Source: Cristatella mucedo (Eukaryota; Bryozoa; Phylactolaemata; Cristatellidae). Taken from it: a stretch of 64,000 bases of DNA. Below the pieces are notes generated by a model, which did no database searches, had not been told where the DNA came from, and worked only from the letters and a program-made list of their open reading frames with translations. The translations under genes and the position numbers were made by a program. The stretch spans positions 1 to 64,000 of the forward strand of contig WPIO01000045.1 in assembly GCA_009760855.2 (NCBI GenBank), written 5' to 3'. Positions 11,935 to 23,468 of this stretch are shown here, one piece after another (position 1 is the first letter of the stretch; the number at the start of each line of letters is the position of its first letter).

Positions 11935-12530
11935 TTTAATAACAGCATAGCACTTGATAAAGCGCCCTCAAAGAACTCAATCTCTTTCTCGGCGTTTGAC
12001 ATTTGCTGCAAATGGAAACGCGATTACATGGTGATTAGTAGCATGCTCGATAAATAACATGAATAACATGGTTAGCGGTGACGTGCCCAGGGTCAGCATG
12101 CAAGTTAAATTAATGGCAGCATGTACAGTGTCAGCATGCATAAGCACACGAACAACGAATCATGGGAAGCCACTAAATTCTGTCATGAAGAGGCGTGTTT
12201 TAAAGTTTTTTTTAAATGTGGTCAAGTCAGGGCATGTTCTGAAGCAAGCAGTGATTTACAGAGGTCAAAATGGTACTTCACAAATGCATGGACTAACTTA
12301 GACGTGATATCCTCATCGAAAGAAGCCCAAACAAGCCCAAACAAGCTCAATCAGTAAATGTAAAGCGCCAAGAAAGAGATTGAGTTCTCTGAGGGCGCTT
12401 TATCAAATGCATTATTATTAATATTATTATTAAAGGCCCGAATTTTAGAATTTTTATACACCAAAAAGTTAGCAGACTTGATCGTGCAGCCGATGACATC
12501 ATCATCTGTACCCCTGAAATTGGAGGTCAC
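11935..12530 (-). mobile_element. LINE-A 3' fragment, split by a nested LINE-A tail
   Basis: Minus-strand LINE-A 3' region with terminal hairpin at 11,950-12,000. It is interrupted at about 12,335-12,436 by a plus-strand LINE-A tail and resumes afterwards with sequence equivalent to 8,415-8,480 (AATTTTAGAATTTTTATA..., cf. AATTTTAGCAATGTTATA). Confidence 0.75.
12346..12436 (+). mobile_element. LINE-A tail nested in an opposite-strand LINE-A
   Basis: Only the last 90 bases: TGTAAAGCGCCAAGAAAGAG, GTTCTCTGAGGGCGCTTTAT and an ATTATTATTA tail. Short imperfect AAACAAGCCC repeats flank the left junction. Confidence 0.8.
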
Positions 12531-12559
12531 TGAGCCGGGCTCCCTGCTAGTTCCGGCTC

Positions 12560-13710
12560 TTTCCTGTTTTTACTCTCCCTCTTGCCGATGTGATAGCCAA
12601 GCAAAATCTAGGTTTTCACTTCTATCGGCATGATACTCAAGTGTACCTTTTCTTTGATCTCTTCCAGCCTTCTAGCTCGTCGAATTTAAAAAATCCTTTC
12701 TTGCCTGTATTGATGACATCCAGACATTAATGGCAGCAATAGTTCTTAAATTAAATCATGATAAAACTAAATTAAAAACTATGGGAAAACCAATTATGAT
12801 ACAGAAATATGAATAGCTAACGCTGAAATTCAGCTCTGTTAGCGTATCTTCTTCTGAATCTGCAAGAAATCTGGTTGTCATATGCCAAAGTGACCTTTCG
12901 TTAGACGAGCACATCAAGACCACAATCAAATCTGCATACTTTCAGCTGGATAACACTGCTAAAATTTGGGCTTGTTTAGATAAGGGTAACACGTCTTTGT
13001 TTGTCTATGCACTTGTGAAGTCCCATTTTGACTTCTGTAACTCACTGCTTGCTGTCCAACAGGCATGTGCAATCAGACGACTACAGCTGGTGCAAAACTC
13101 CTCAGCTAGGCTTATCTGTCGTAAGCGTCACAGTTGCTAAGTCACACCACTTCTCGCCAACCTGCACTGGCTACCAGTCTAGCAACGGATCAACTTAAAC
13201 GTTTTTTCGCTCACTTTAATGTCACTTTATTCTTGGGCTCCAGCCTATATTTCAGGACTACTCCCTTACCAGGTCAAGCATTGTACCACCCGCTTTTCGG
13301 AATCCAGCGTTCTACAAATACCTTGTACAAACCTCAAATTATTTGGAGACCGTGCATTTACTTCGTATGCTCCTCATGCTTGGAACTCTCTCTCCCGACT
13401 TCCTTCACAACATCCCCCAACTTGACAATATTTAAGAAGAGCTTAAAACCACATAAATTTATCGCAGCATTGAGTGGGTACCTATGATTCATTCTTATTG
13501 GGCATATGCTTACTGACGTTGTGCATGCTGCCACTAAACACATTTGCATGCTGACACTGTCCACGTTACCCCTATTCCTTTTATTCATATTGTTTATCAA
13601 GCATGATAGCACTCACCATTCCATCGCATTTCCTTTGCGGGAAATGTAAATCCCCGAGAAAGAGATTGACGTCTCTGAAGATGCTTTGTCGAGTGTTTTA
13701 TTATAGAGTT
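12560..13710 (+). mobile_element. LINE-A copy, 5'-truncated
   Basis: Plus-strand LINE-A from the palm region (LPLADVIAK..., LNHDKTKL) through LVQNSSARL-type sequence to the 3' hairpin at about 13,650-13,705. Many stops and frameshifts. No complete domain. Confidence 0.8.
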
Positions 13711-14861
13711 ACTATTTTCCCGGACCCTTCACATATTAGGTTATTGCCAGGTTATTAAGTCCACTGACAGAAATTGCCGAGGCCTCGTCTGATACCACAC
13801 AATCCACCTCAATACACAGCTTCTAAATCATAGTGACAGGAGTACTTTATGAAAAGCTCAGTTTGATATCACTTATAACAGCACACTTTGTGACAGCTGA
13901 ACTCAAAAAAGTTTGATTGCGATGAGCACGAGTTATCTCGGGTGATCGACTGCCATGGCCCAGCATACACAGAAATGCACCACTAAACGTTCGTGAATAG
14001 ACTGAATTGAGTTGTAGTTTAATTGAATATCATGGCACACAGTAATTGTGCACCTACATATAGATTCAAGCCATTGCACATCCTCGCATTCAGATGATGT
14101 ACTGGGATCAAACGAAATGGTCTTAGTTAGTACAGCAATCCACTCAAACTCACCTAAAATTATCCTTAAGTAACAATCGATTAGCTCTAATTTACATTCT
14201 TATATGAGAGGAAAACCATGTGTTGAGTTCACCCAGCAAGTGCCGAGTAGCTGTGTATCTGTTTTCAGACAATCCCCTGTTATCGACCAAAACGGCCCAG
14301 TTCCATACTGCATCTGCCATCATCTGCCCTTAAAAGGCCAGCAAGCATACACTACAAGCTCTAATTACAGTTTTTTATTGTTTTATCGTTAGTTTGTACT
14401 GTGCTCACACAGCACAGTCTTTAGTAAAAGTACCTCGCCATCGCGATGCAATGCAAAGCAATCGAATGTAAAGGCCATGGTTAATACCACAACAAACTAT
14501 GTTAGAACACAACAAAATGTCCTGAAATATATTGCTAAATATTCCAATTTTAACTACATAATCAAATGAATTCTGCTTGAAAAGCAAAAACGTGAGACGC
14601 TTTATTGGCTGAACTTGCAAACCTCTGGCGCTTCTTGTTAATCCTTGAAAAAGCAGTGCAAGCATAGCAATCAGCATTATCTGCCTGAATCACTAGGAAT
14701 TGTGCAGACCAAGCTTCAAATATTTTGCGCATCCTAGACTACTGTAGTAATAGTACAACTGCATCCCTTATTCGTCAGTAGTGCTCTTTGTGGTCGCTGT
14801 TTGTGAGCTCTAGCTCAGAATCAGTTGACTTGCAGCACGGTGAGACAGCATCTGCCGATGT
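13711..14861. other. No gene recognised
   Basis: AT-leaning sequence with short open frames only. No RNA gene and no repeat matched elsewhere in the window. Confidence 0.4.
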
Positions 14862-14940
14862 CCGTAAATATAAAGTGCCTAGACAGGAGTTGAGTTCTCT
14901 TATGTTGCAATATCAAATGCATGGTTATTTATTATACTTT
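14862..14940 (+). mobile_element. LINE-A tail remnant
   Basis: Worn terminal signature: TATAAAGTGCCTAGACAGGA, TTGAGTTCTCTTATG, then ATCAAATGCATGGTTATTTATTA. Hairpin pairing is largely lost. Confidence 0.55.
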
Positions 14941-15299
14941 CAGCCATTCCCTCATACAAACGAATTGAGAGCAATGAATAGTGATTGAAAATTATCGGCC
15001 AATGTAACAGTATATGCAAAATAGACAAACGATTTGTTTTGAGAGCTCCTATTGTAAATGCATATACTTAATCGCCACCAACTAACGGCAATCGTCAACA
15101 ATGGCAAAGATGATCAATACCAAAATCTTTTCAGATCAGTAGAACTTGGCTAGGCGAGACTCCAGCTCACATGCTATGCAAAATATCACTGTGCACTTTT
15201 ATATTTAAAACCACATGGCAAATCCACTCTCGGGAAAAACGGCTGTAACTTGAGCAATATAGGCAACCAGTAGTGAGAAGTCTTGGTTAGTGGCCAAAG
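14941..15299. other. No gene recognised
   Basis: Spacer; nothing recognisable. Confidence 0.35.
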
Positions 15300-17995
15300 T
15301 TTCAGAGCCAGATCCGAGTTACCTTGGTTAGTGGCAGCTTGCACATTGTCAGCACGCTAAAGCACATGTAGAAGGAATAGTAGGGACCCACTAAATGCTA
15401 TCCTAAATAGGTGTGTTTGTAAGTTCTTTTTAAATGTGGTCAAATCAGAGGATGTTCTGATACAAGTCGGGAGGGAGTTCCAGGCTTTGGGAGCATACGT
15501 ACTAAATGCAGGGTCTCCAAAGAATTTGAGGTTTGTAGGAGGTATTTGCAGGCTGTTGGATTCCGACAAGCCGGTGGTACACTGCTTGGTCTGGTGGGGG
15601 ATTATATCTGAGAGCTAGGCTGGAGTCAAATAATGAAGTGAACTAAAAGTGAGCGAAAAAACCTTGAAGTCAATCCGTGGCTTGACTGGTAGCCAGTGCA
15701 GGTTGGCCAGAAGTGGTGTAATGTGGCAACTTCTACGATCATGACAGACAAGCCTGCTGCAGAGTTTTGCACCAGCTGCAAGCGCCTGATCGCACGTGCC
15801 GGTAGGCTAGTAAGGAGTGAGTTGCAGAAGTCGAGACGGACGTCACGAATGGATGAACCAACTTGGACGTGGTATGGTTATCGAAAAAAGCCCGAACTTT
15901 AGCAATGTTATGAAGCTGACAGTAGGCAGGTTTGACTGTGGAGCTGATGCGGTCGTCTAGCGAGAGGTCGCTTTGGAACATGACACCTAGATTTTGAGCT
16001 GATTCAACAGGTGATATGCTGGCAGAGCCAACGTTGAACTTCAGCCTTTCCAAATTCTGAATTAAACTGGTCTTTCCAATAATTAGCAAGTTTTATCGTC
16101 GTTTAGGTTTAGAAAATGTACTTCCATTCATGTGCAGATGTCGTAAATACATGCCGCACATGAGTTGAGAGAATTCGAGGTGCTCGAAGGCTTGGAGGGA
16201 TCGATACGAAGGTGCAACTGAGTATCATGCGCTTAGAAGTGAAAGCCTAGATTGTGCTTGGCAATCACATCGGGAAGAGGGAGAGTGTAAATCGTGAAAA
16301 GAACCAGACCTAGCACCGAGCCCTGAGTTACCCCATTTTTCAGAGGTAACTCGGATGATTTTGTCAATTCACGTCAATACTGTGGATTCTCCCACTGAGA
16401 TAAGACCTAAACCACTAGAAAGCAGTGCCAGTGATGCCCATGCGAAATGAGAGGCCCTCTAGAAGAACTTTGTGATCGACAGTATCAGAGGCTGGCGAAA
16501 GATCGAGCAAAACAAGCAGAGACAGTCTACCCATGTCTGCATTCCTAAGTAGGTCATTGTATACCCTAAGCAATGCTGACTCTGTTGAGTGACTAACTCT
16601 AAAGCCAGACTGGAGCTTACCAGCAAGGTGTGAGGTTTCGATATATGAGTTCAGCTAGTCTGCCACGACCCGTTGCAGTGTCTTGATAGGAAAGGAGGAA
16701 AATGGGCTGGGAGGTAGTTGCTTAGGTTCTCTTGGTGTAGTGTCGTCTTTTTGAGAAGTGGCCTGGCTACAGCTTTTTGAAAGGTGCTGGGACATGACCT
16801 GAGGCTAATGACACATTAATGATGCTAGTTATGCATGGCAGCAGCAGATCAATGCAACGTAGGAGCAGGACTGTGGGAATAGGGTCCAGAAGACTTGTTG
16901 TCTTCTTTGATTGAGATACGAACTTCAGGACGGGATCACTGGCGACCTTTTTAAATGTCGACCCTGAGGTGAAGCCAGGAATTGGGGAATAGCATTCTAG
17001 TGGGGATGTTGTCATCGCAGGGATGGATTCCCTGATCTTGTTTATCTTCTGCACAAAGAATCGAGAGAAGCAATCGGCTAGATCATCACAAGGATCATCA
17101 CGTAAAGAGCTCATCTGGGAGCATTTGAGGAGATGGTCTATCGTTGACGTCAGCATTTTTGGATTGTGCATCTGTGATTTAAAAATGTTTCTATAGAAGC
17201 TATACTTGGCCTTTGCTAGGATCAATTTGTACAACCAACAGTAGTTCCTTCATATGCCTGTCGATGGACAGTCAGTCCAGATCTTGTATAGGCTTGTTCA
17301 AGCTTTTGCTTTTTAGACCTGTCTTGTATAATGTCTGTTGTAAGCCAAGGCAGTCTGGGCGAAGGTGCACAGTGCGCTTTCTCAAAGGTGTCAACTCGTC
17401 GAGCATGTCAGCTAGTGTCGTGTTGTAGCTATCTATCAATGATGACAGATCGGAGGGAGGACTGAGCAGCAAAGGTGAAACAGATTTTCTTGCACGGACA
17501 GCATCGACGTTACTGGTCTTGAGGTTTCGCGATTCACAGGTTATTTTAGAGGAGGAGGTGGGCACACACTGTAGATTGAATGATATTTGCATGTGTTAAG
17601 AAAAGCTGGATTTGATAATAATCGGTGATGACAAAGTGCAGTTGTTGGAGAAAATCTGGTCGAGTGTGTGACCTTTGATGTGAGTAGGGCCATGCACATG
17701 AGCCACAATAGGCTATGAGTCCGTCAATGCACGAAATTAGGTGCTGAAAGCGTCAGATAAGTTGTCAGAGTGAACGTTGAAATCACCCATGAGGAGGAAG
17801 GATCGATTTCTTGCAAACAGAATCGAAATGAGATCGAATATATCTGAGAGAAAGGAGGATTCCGTACCTGGAGGGCGATAGACTACTGCCATTATCGGTA
17901 GCTTCTTTTCGGATGAGACCAAGCCGTTCGATTCAAAAGACTGCTTCGAGGGTACTGCAAATCGTCCGAAGTTGAATTTTAAGTGCACAATAATA
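15300..17995 (-). mobile_element. Longest LINE-A copy, endonuclease and reverse transcriptase parts
   Basis: Minus-strand LINE-A with the most domains in the window. At 17,737-17,988 the frame gives VVYRPPG and LLMGDFNVH, hallmark motifs of the APE-type endonuclease. 17,272-17,592 covers the linker, 16,767-17,234 the start of the RT region (CIDLLLPCIT), and 15,739-16,089 the region after the palm. The central RT (16,100-16,760) is broken by several stops and frameshifts. The 3' hairpin is not clear at the right-hand edge of the preceding spacer, so the 3' end is probably lost. The 5' end stops abruptly at the TA/inverted-repeat structure starting at 18,003. The endonuclease plus RT order assigns it to the CR1/L2 group. 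Confidence 0.88.
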
Positions 17996-18017
17996 GCAAC
18001 TCATATATATATATATA

Positions 18018-18930
<913 letters not shown>

Positions 18931-19109
18931 TAGTGGTTCTCAACCTGTGACCCCTTTGGGGATCGAACGACCGTTTCACAGGGGTCACCGAAGACCACCG
19001 GAAAACATGCATTTCCACATTTCGCACACAATAAATGTATGACTGGGGTCACCACAACATGAGGAACTGTATTAAAGTGTCGCTGCAATAGGAAGGTTGA
19101 TAACCACTG
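18931..19109. mobile_element. SPIN-like hAT MITE (179 bp)
   Basis: The ends form hAT-type inverted repeats: TAGTGGTTCTCAACC on the left and GGTTGATAACCACTG on the right. The left part reads GTGACCCCTTTGGGGATCG, then TTTCACAGGGGTCACC and CCGGAAAACATG; the right contains GGGGTCACCACAACATGAGG, then AACTGTATTAAAG. This layout matches, from memory, the SPIN (SPACE INVADERS) hAT family and its non-autonomous derivatives. Flanking 8-mers CTCTATCA and CTCTAGCA differ at one base, the 8-bp target duplication expected of hAT insertion. No transposase is encoded. Family assignment rests on recalled sequence; the inverted repeats and duplication are seen directly. Confidence 0.85.
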
Positions 19110-19284
19110 CTCTAGCACATAGGGGAAGTTTGGCAGACACCCAGCGACCTTGGCCACAGTGGCAGACCGTATCGACACGTAAGTGCACTACTAGCAGCTG
19201 TGACAAAGGCCTTACTGGTTTTGTCGAGGGCTAGCTATGGTCTGACCATCTTCAGAAGGTTAGTTACCCAGAGATCGCTCGGAA

Positions 19285-19745
19285 GTGAGTAATATACGTG
19301 AGAAAGCTATCCGATGTAACATTCGGAAAATGTCGGTGCTCGGGACGATGAAGACTGAGCCTGCCTCTGGGCGTCCTCGGCCATCTACTGAGAGGGACAA
19401 TTGGCTCCTGAAAATGGAGTTCCTAAAGGCCCGCTTTACCCCTGCTCGAGTCCATGCCAAAGCAATCGAGTTTACCGCCAGCAAGATTCTTTGTGAGCTG
19501 AAGGTAAGGTAAAGACTCAAAGACCAAGGACTTATGGTAAGGGTGGCAAGAAAGATCCTCTACTGAAGAAGGCCCGCAAGCAAGCACTTCTTCTATGGGC
19601 GTGACAGCATAGACACTGGACTACTGATGGTTGGAAGCCGCTGGTGTTCTTTATCAACGAAAGTAGGCACGCACTGTACGATAGTTGCAAAACGTAGATC
19701 CTATGTTTGACACGGGAGTGACGAAGCATATGCTAATATCTGCTT
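19285..19745 (+). pseudogene. Tc1/mariner-like transposase relic
   Basis: Frame 19,285-19,512 carries ASGRPRPSTERDNWLL, resembling the linker between the two helix-turn-helix DNA-binding subdomains of Tc1 transposases. After stops and a frame change come HRHWTTDGWKP, then VFFINESRH, corresponding to the HW..W and F(S/T)DES region. The first catalytic Asp is Asn in this copy. The rest of the DDE domain and the inverted repeats were not found. It is a partial inactive copy just left of the Maverick-like block. Confidence 0.7.
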
Positions 19746-20025
19746 GCAACATATAGTGAAGTTCAGGACGGGGTCAGTGAGGGTGTGTTTTAAGAAAAGT
19801 ACCCTTTTAGGAAATTTCCCTTTTCAATCCTCCTCATGCTCACTACCGTTCGCATTTCGAAGTCTTGAAATGGAAAATGTCCCAAAAGTTTACTTTTTCT
19901 CCAAGTTTAAATTTTTTGTCCAATTTATTTTTTAAATTAAACAAATTTTATTTCCTTTATATATATATATGCATCGAAAAAGTCCTTAAAAGGGAAACTC
20001 GTTTCACGCCGAGTCAAGAACGCTA
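19746..20025. other. AT-rich left flank of the Maverick-like block
   Basis: Base composition drops to strongly AT-rich here. No terminal inverted repeat starting with AG, as expected of Mavericks, could be paired with the right side near 30.6 kb, so the left boundary is uncertain. A short TA run lies at about 19,960. Confidence 0.4.
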
Positions 20026-21125
20026 ATGAATATTGATGACATAACTCCAAGTAAAAGTATTGCTTCTAGGTTTCATAAGCTTAAATTAGATTTTATTGGA
20101 GCAAATGGAAAACATGAGAGATATATTCTTAAAGGAAGAGACTATTCAGCAACTGAAATAAATGATTTCTTTAATAGCATAATACCAAGTTATAATAATG
20201 TATTAAAAGAAGTAACAACTCTATTCTCTTCATTTAAATTGCAAACAAAGATTTCAGTCCATTCATATCACGATCAAACTGATACACATTCTCATAGTGT
20301 TGTAACAAGTTCTAAGTTAGTTGCAGTTGTATTAAGATCTGATTATACTAATATTATTAAAGACCAATTGAAATCTTTAAAAGAATTAATAGACACAATT
20401 GTTGACAAAAATCCAGGTTCTGGTTGGAGATTGATTGGTGTAAAACGTCTTGAGATTAATATTATTGAATATATTATTAGAGCAGGCTCGTCCTATTTAC
20501 CACTACCAACTGGTTTAGCAAAGAAGCGTTGTTGTATTAATATAAAGAATGAAGATAAATATTGTGCTTTATGGTGTGTATTAAGATTCCTAAATCCTGA
20601 GGGTGTACATCCAGAGAGATACATTGATTTAATTAATATATTAAGAAGTAATTATCAAGAATTAAATGAACCTCTTTCACAACTTGAATGGCCACTCAAA
20701 GTAATTGATAATAAAAAACTAGGTAAACTATTTAATGTTAGTAAACATGTTTATGAATATAATGACAAATCAAGGATTGTATCAAGAAAATTTGAGATTC
20801 CAGATAGACATATTAATCTTTCATTGATAACTAAATCTGAAAAAGTCATTATGCATTGATAAAGAATTTTAGTGGATTATGTAGAACATCTAATAAAGGA
20901 GGATCAGTATTTTATTGTCACCGGTGTAAGGATAAATTATTTTCGATGAAGATTTTCAGAATCATTTAGTTTTATGTAAAGGTCTTAATTCTAGTTACTC
21001 TAAATTAAAAATGCCTGATATTGTTGAGAATAAGAAAACAGGACAAACAAAAGATACTACACTTTTAAATTTTAGTGACCATGAAAAACTAATTGAGTCT
21101 CCATATGTTTGCTATGCAGATTTTG
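20026..21125 (+). pseudogene. Protein-primed DNA polymerase B, N-terminal part only (Maverick/Polinton-like)
   Basis: Starts at ATG 20,026. Residues 1-277 are open and match the conserved region that precedes the exonuclease domain in Maverick/adintovirus polymerases: WRLIGVKRLEINI, GSSYLPLP, CCINIKNEDKYCALWCVLR and HINL. A frameshift near 20,845 moves the frame to one with a CxxC half zinc finger; a second near 20,935 moves it to one with the HxxxxC half and an HEKL...CYADFD segment, the start of ExoI. The sequence then switches at about 21,120 to the tail of an oppositely oriented gene. The exonuclease, polymerase and terminal-protein-binding domains, most of an expected protein of about 1,000 residues, are therefore absent. 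In an intact element this enzyme copies the linear genome from a protein primer. Identity of the family is confident; loss by deletion is inferred. Confidence 0.8.
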
Positions 21126-21571
21126 ACTTTTGGTTCAACTTCTGGTTCATCTTCCATTTTGGCTTTTATACTTTTTTTTATAGATTTCTTAGTGACCTTC
21201 TCAAGCATAATATGTCTAAATTCAAGATCCATCCCCTTCATCTTTCTATCAAAATCTTCATCCTTTCTTTTCCTCTCAAGCTCATATTCAAGTTCTTTCT
21301 TTCTTCTTTCTTCTTCAAGTTTATCACCCATCTCTCTACGTTTAATAGCATAATCTTGATCAATCTTTTCTTTCTTTCTTTGTAGTTCAGTAAGTTTTCT
21401 TGCTTGATGCATTTCAATACCTATGTTGGCAATATTCATTCGGGCATTATTTAATACTGTTACAATTGGTGCTGCTTTAGTAACACCAGAAATGATTTTG
21501 TCAAGTACTCCATACCCATGGTATTTCCCTCCATGTATTTTATTATGATCGATTCTCGCATAACTACCCAT
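21089..21571 (-). CDS. Putative virion-associated coiled-coil protein, chimeric C-terminus
   Basis: 160-residue frame with a true ATG (21,571), 9 bp after the stop of the preceding gene. Residues 1-50 are glycine-containing and mildly hydrophobic (HGGKYHGYG, VLDKIISGVTKAAPIV). Residues 60-140 are a highly charged Lys/Glu/Arg helix typical of a coiled coil. The last ten or so residues are read from the antisense of the truncated polymerase, so the natural C-terminus is lost. I do not recognise a named family. Gly2 raises the question of myristoylation but the usual Ser/Thr at position 6 is absent. Its place in a tight minus-strand series with putative capsid genes suggests a structural role; that is inference. 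Confidence 0.55.
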   Translation of the reverse strand: MGSYARIDHNKIHGGKYHGYGVLDKIISGVTKAAPIVTVLNNARMNIANIGIEMHQARKLTELQRKKEKIDQDYAIKRREMGDKLEEERRKKELEYELERKRKDEDFDRKMKGMDLEFRHIMLEKVTKKSIKKSIKAKMEDEPEVEPKVKICIANIWRLN

Positions 21572-21580
21572 TGCTCTAAA

Positions 21581-21865
21581 TTACTTTGAAATTTCTATTG
21601 TTGCGACTACAACAGTTATAATATTTACAGCATTTTCATTTTGATCTTTAAAACTTATTTTAAAACTACTTATTGCATCTACATCACCACATGATGGTAG
21701 ATATAATACATTAGGAATCTGTAGATCAACCTTATCACCAGGATTAATATCATCAATATCAATAAATAAATATATTTAAAGATGTGCATTGTTCAAAAAA
21801 TCGTTTTCTTCTTTTAAATAATTCTTAAAAGGATCAACTAAATCACACTCTACACTTATCCTCAT
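21581..21865 (-). pseudogene. Small Maverick-like ORF with C-terminal beta motif, one nonsense codon
   Basis: 95-codon frame from an ATG that overlaps the TGA of the upstream gene (ATGA). One in-frame stop occurs at about codon 31. The C-terminus has a pattern (SFKISFKDQN, then ITVVV) resembling the end of the protein at 22,498-23,310. Two readings are possible: a separate translationally overlapping gene, or the C-terminal part of the upstream protein detached by a frameshift. The resemblance of its C-terminus to the end of the 22.5-23.3 kb protein favours the second. Function unknown. Confidence 0.5.
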
Positions 21866-22488
21866 ATTTCTTTACTATCAGGTAATACCATTGTATACCG
21901 TGCTTTAAATATACCAGCAAAATACGTTGCTTTTTCTATTGATTCGTATGGTGTTCCACAAACAAGAGCAGGATCAAATGTTACTTGTTGATTTGAATTA
22001 AAACCTAGAGTATCTCCAATTGAATTTACAGCCACTTTAGAATTACTTCCGAGTAGAACAACAAAATCACCAACTACTTTTATTAATTTCCTATCACCTA
22101 TATAAACACTAAGTTCTATACCTGTGCTATTTCTTTTAGTAGTATCGTAAAAAGCATAATTAGTTGACGTAGATGCTGATGCATTTTGAGCAACAACAGT
22201 CTTTCGTTGAGGATCTGGTAAAGCTTTATTTAGAGCAGCAGTGATTTTATTTGAATCATAATAACCAGGAGTAATTTTAAAGTATGTATTAGTTGTGTTA
22301 GTCAAAGTCCATCTGAACCAAATCTTATCATATACATCTTTTACAACATTTGATTTACCTGTATTAGTATAAGTAAACTCTGCTCTTCGTAAACCAATTT
22401 TATTATAACCTGAGTCAGGTCCAAGCATGAGATGTGGTGATAATTTTTTGGTTTCTGAACTGCTTTTTCCAGTTAATCCGCTCGACAT
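21862..22488 (-). CDS. Putative minor virion protein with PGxY motif
   Basis: 208 residues, intact, from ATG 22,488. It is polar and Thr/Asn/Ser-rich, with the segment YFKITPGYYDSNKITAALN followed later by GDTLGFNSNQ. The neighbouring gene shares the same order (I-x-PG-x-Y ... I-x-x-A ... LGF), so the two are paralogous or share a domain. Proteins of this pattern occur in Maverick/adintovirus-like elements and are plausibly capsid-vertex or minor jelly-roll proteins, but I cannot assign them to the penton family from sequence alone. It lies in a compact minus-strand gene series. The protein may have extended into the next ORF (see 21,581-21,865). Confidence 0.6.
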   Translation of the reverse strand: MSSGLTGKSSSETKKLSPHLMLGPDSGYNKIGLRRAEFTYTNTGKSNVVKDVYDKIWFRWTLTNTTNTYFKITPGYYDSNKITAALNKALPDPQRKTVVAQNASASTSTNYAFYDTTKRNSTGIELSVYIGDRKLIKVVGDFVVLLGSNSKVAVNSIGDTLGFNSNQQVTFDPALVCGTPYESIEKATYFAGIFKARYTMVLPDSKEI

Positions 22489-22497
22489 TTTTTTATA

Positions 22498-23310
22498 TCA
22501 AACTTCAATAATTTCTAAAACAACTGTAATTTGTTGAGAATTAAAATCTAATAATTTTATTTTCTGATCAGTGAAAGTAATTACTGCATCAGAAATAGAA
22601 TCACTTGCTGATTTTATTATTCTATAGTATTTGATTCACGAACCATTAGTTCCCATGGGTAGAAGCTATAAGCAAAACTTATTAATACTTGTGTTTCATG
22701 TCCGTTTATAAAACTAGTTCCACTAGCAACCATATTGCAACTTACAAGTACTAGATTTACATCACAAACGTTAACTTCACCTTCAGAAATGAACTTTATA
22801 TTAGGCATACAAACAACAGGAGTAATATTAGGATACGTTTCTGTAAACTTTGTATCTGCTGTTTAAGCAGTAATAGTAAAACCAAGTACATTTGCAATAA
22901 TAGATTTACTAGCAACAAACGTCCAACCAACAGGCATAGTAGTACAAAAATTAGCAGTGGCAGTATCAAGACCCAAAGCAAACTTGTCAGTTGTAGCTCC
23001 TGATTGTGTAATTGAACTATTAATTATATCTGCAAAACCAATATTAATATCATCTGTAACAGCAGTGTAAATACCAGGTTTAATGGTTATGGTTTGTTCT
23101 GATCCTCCTGTTACTCTATAAACAAATGTATTATTAGATTCATTAAAATTTTTTATAGAGTTTATTCCACTGAACTTCTTAAAGCAAATCTTAAAGTTTT
23201 CACCTTTCAACAATATTGGTGTGTTAATGCGAGTTCTAATAGGATTAGTATTTCCAGTTATATTAAAAACGTATCTCTCTTTCCTTGCTTGACCACTTTT
23301 TCTAATACTT
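22498..23310 (-). pseudogene. Second PGxY virion-type protein, broken
   Basis: A frame running without an ATG from about 23,310 contains ITIKPGIYTAVTDDINIGFA and ANVLGFTITA, then a single in-frame stop at 22,863, and continues in the same frame to 22,617. A frame change near 22,660 is needed to reach the natural end, where TFTDQKIKLLDF and ITVVLEI close the protein. The PG-x-Y, LGF and terminal DQ...ITVxLEI motifs link it to the adjacent gene. One nonsense codon and at least one frameshift make it inactive. Structural role inferred from motif sharing and gene cluster. Confidence 0.6.
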
Positions 23311-23403
23311 TAAACACTCTTAAATATATCGTCAATACTTAAAAAAATCACTCATTTATATATATTATATAAAATATAGTTTATCTTTGCAGCGTAACTC
23401 TTT

Positions 23404-23468
23404 GAAGATTTTCGAGATTTAGATTTCGAGATTTTTGAGATTTTCGAGATTTTCGAGATTTTCGAGAT
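23404..23468. repeat. TTTTCGAGA-type minisatellite
   Basis: About seven tandem copies of a 9-12 bp unit (GATTTTCGA, with GATTTAGATTTCGA variants) between two Maverick-like genes. The only obvious tandem repeat of this kind in the block. Confidence 0.85.

Noticed and set aside
21011-21385. Phe-rich 124-residue plus-strand protein
   Set aside because: After the first 35 codons, which belong to the polymerase remnant, it is antisense of a Lys/Glu-rich coiled-coil gene.
23404-23468. CRISPR-like array
   Set aside because: Units of 9-12 bp directly abut each other with no spacers, in a eukaryotic genome: a minisatellite.
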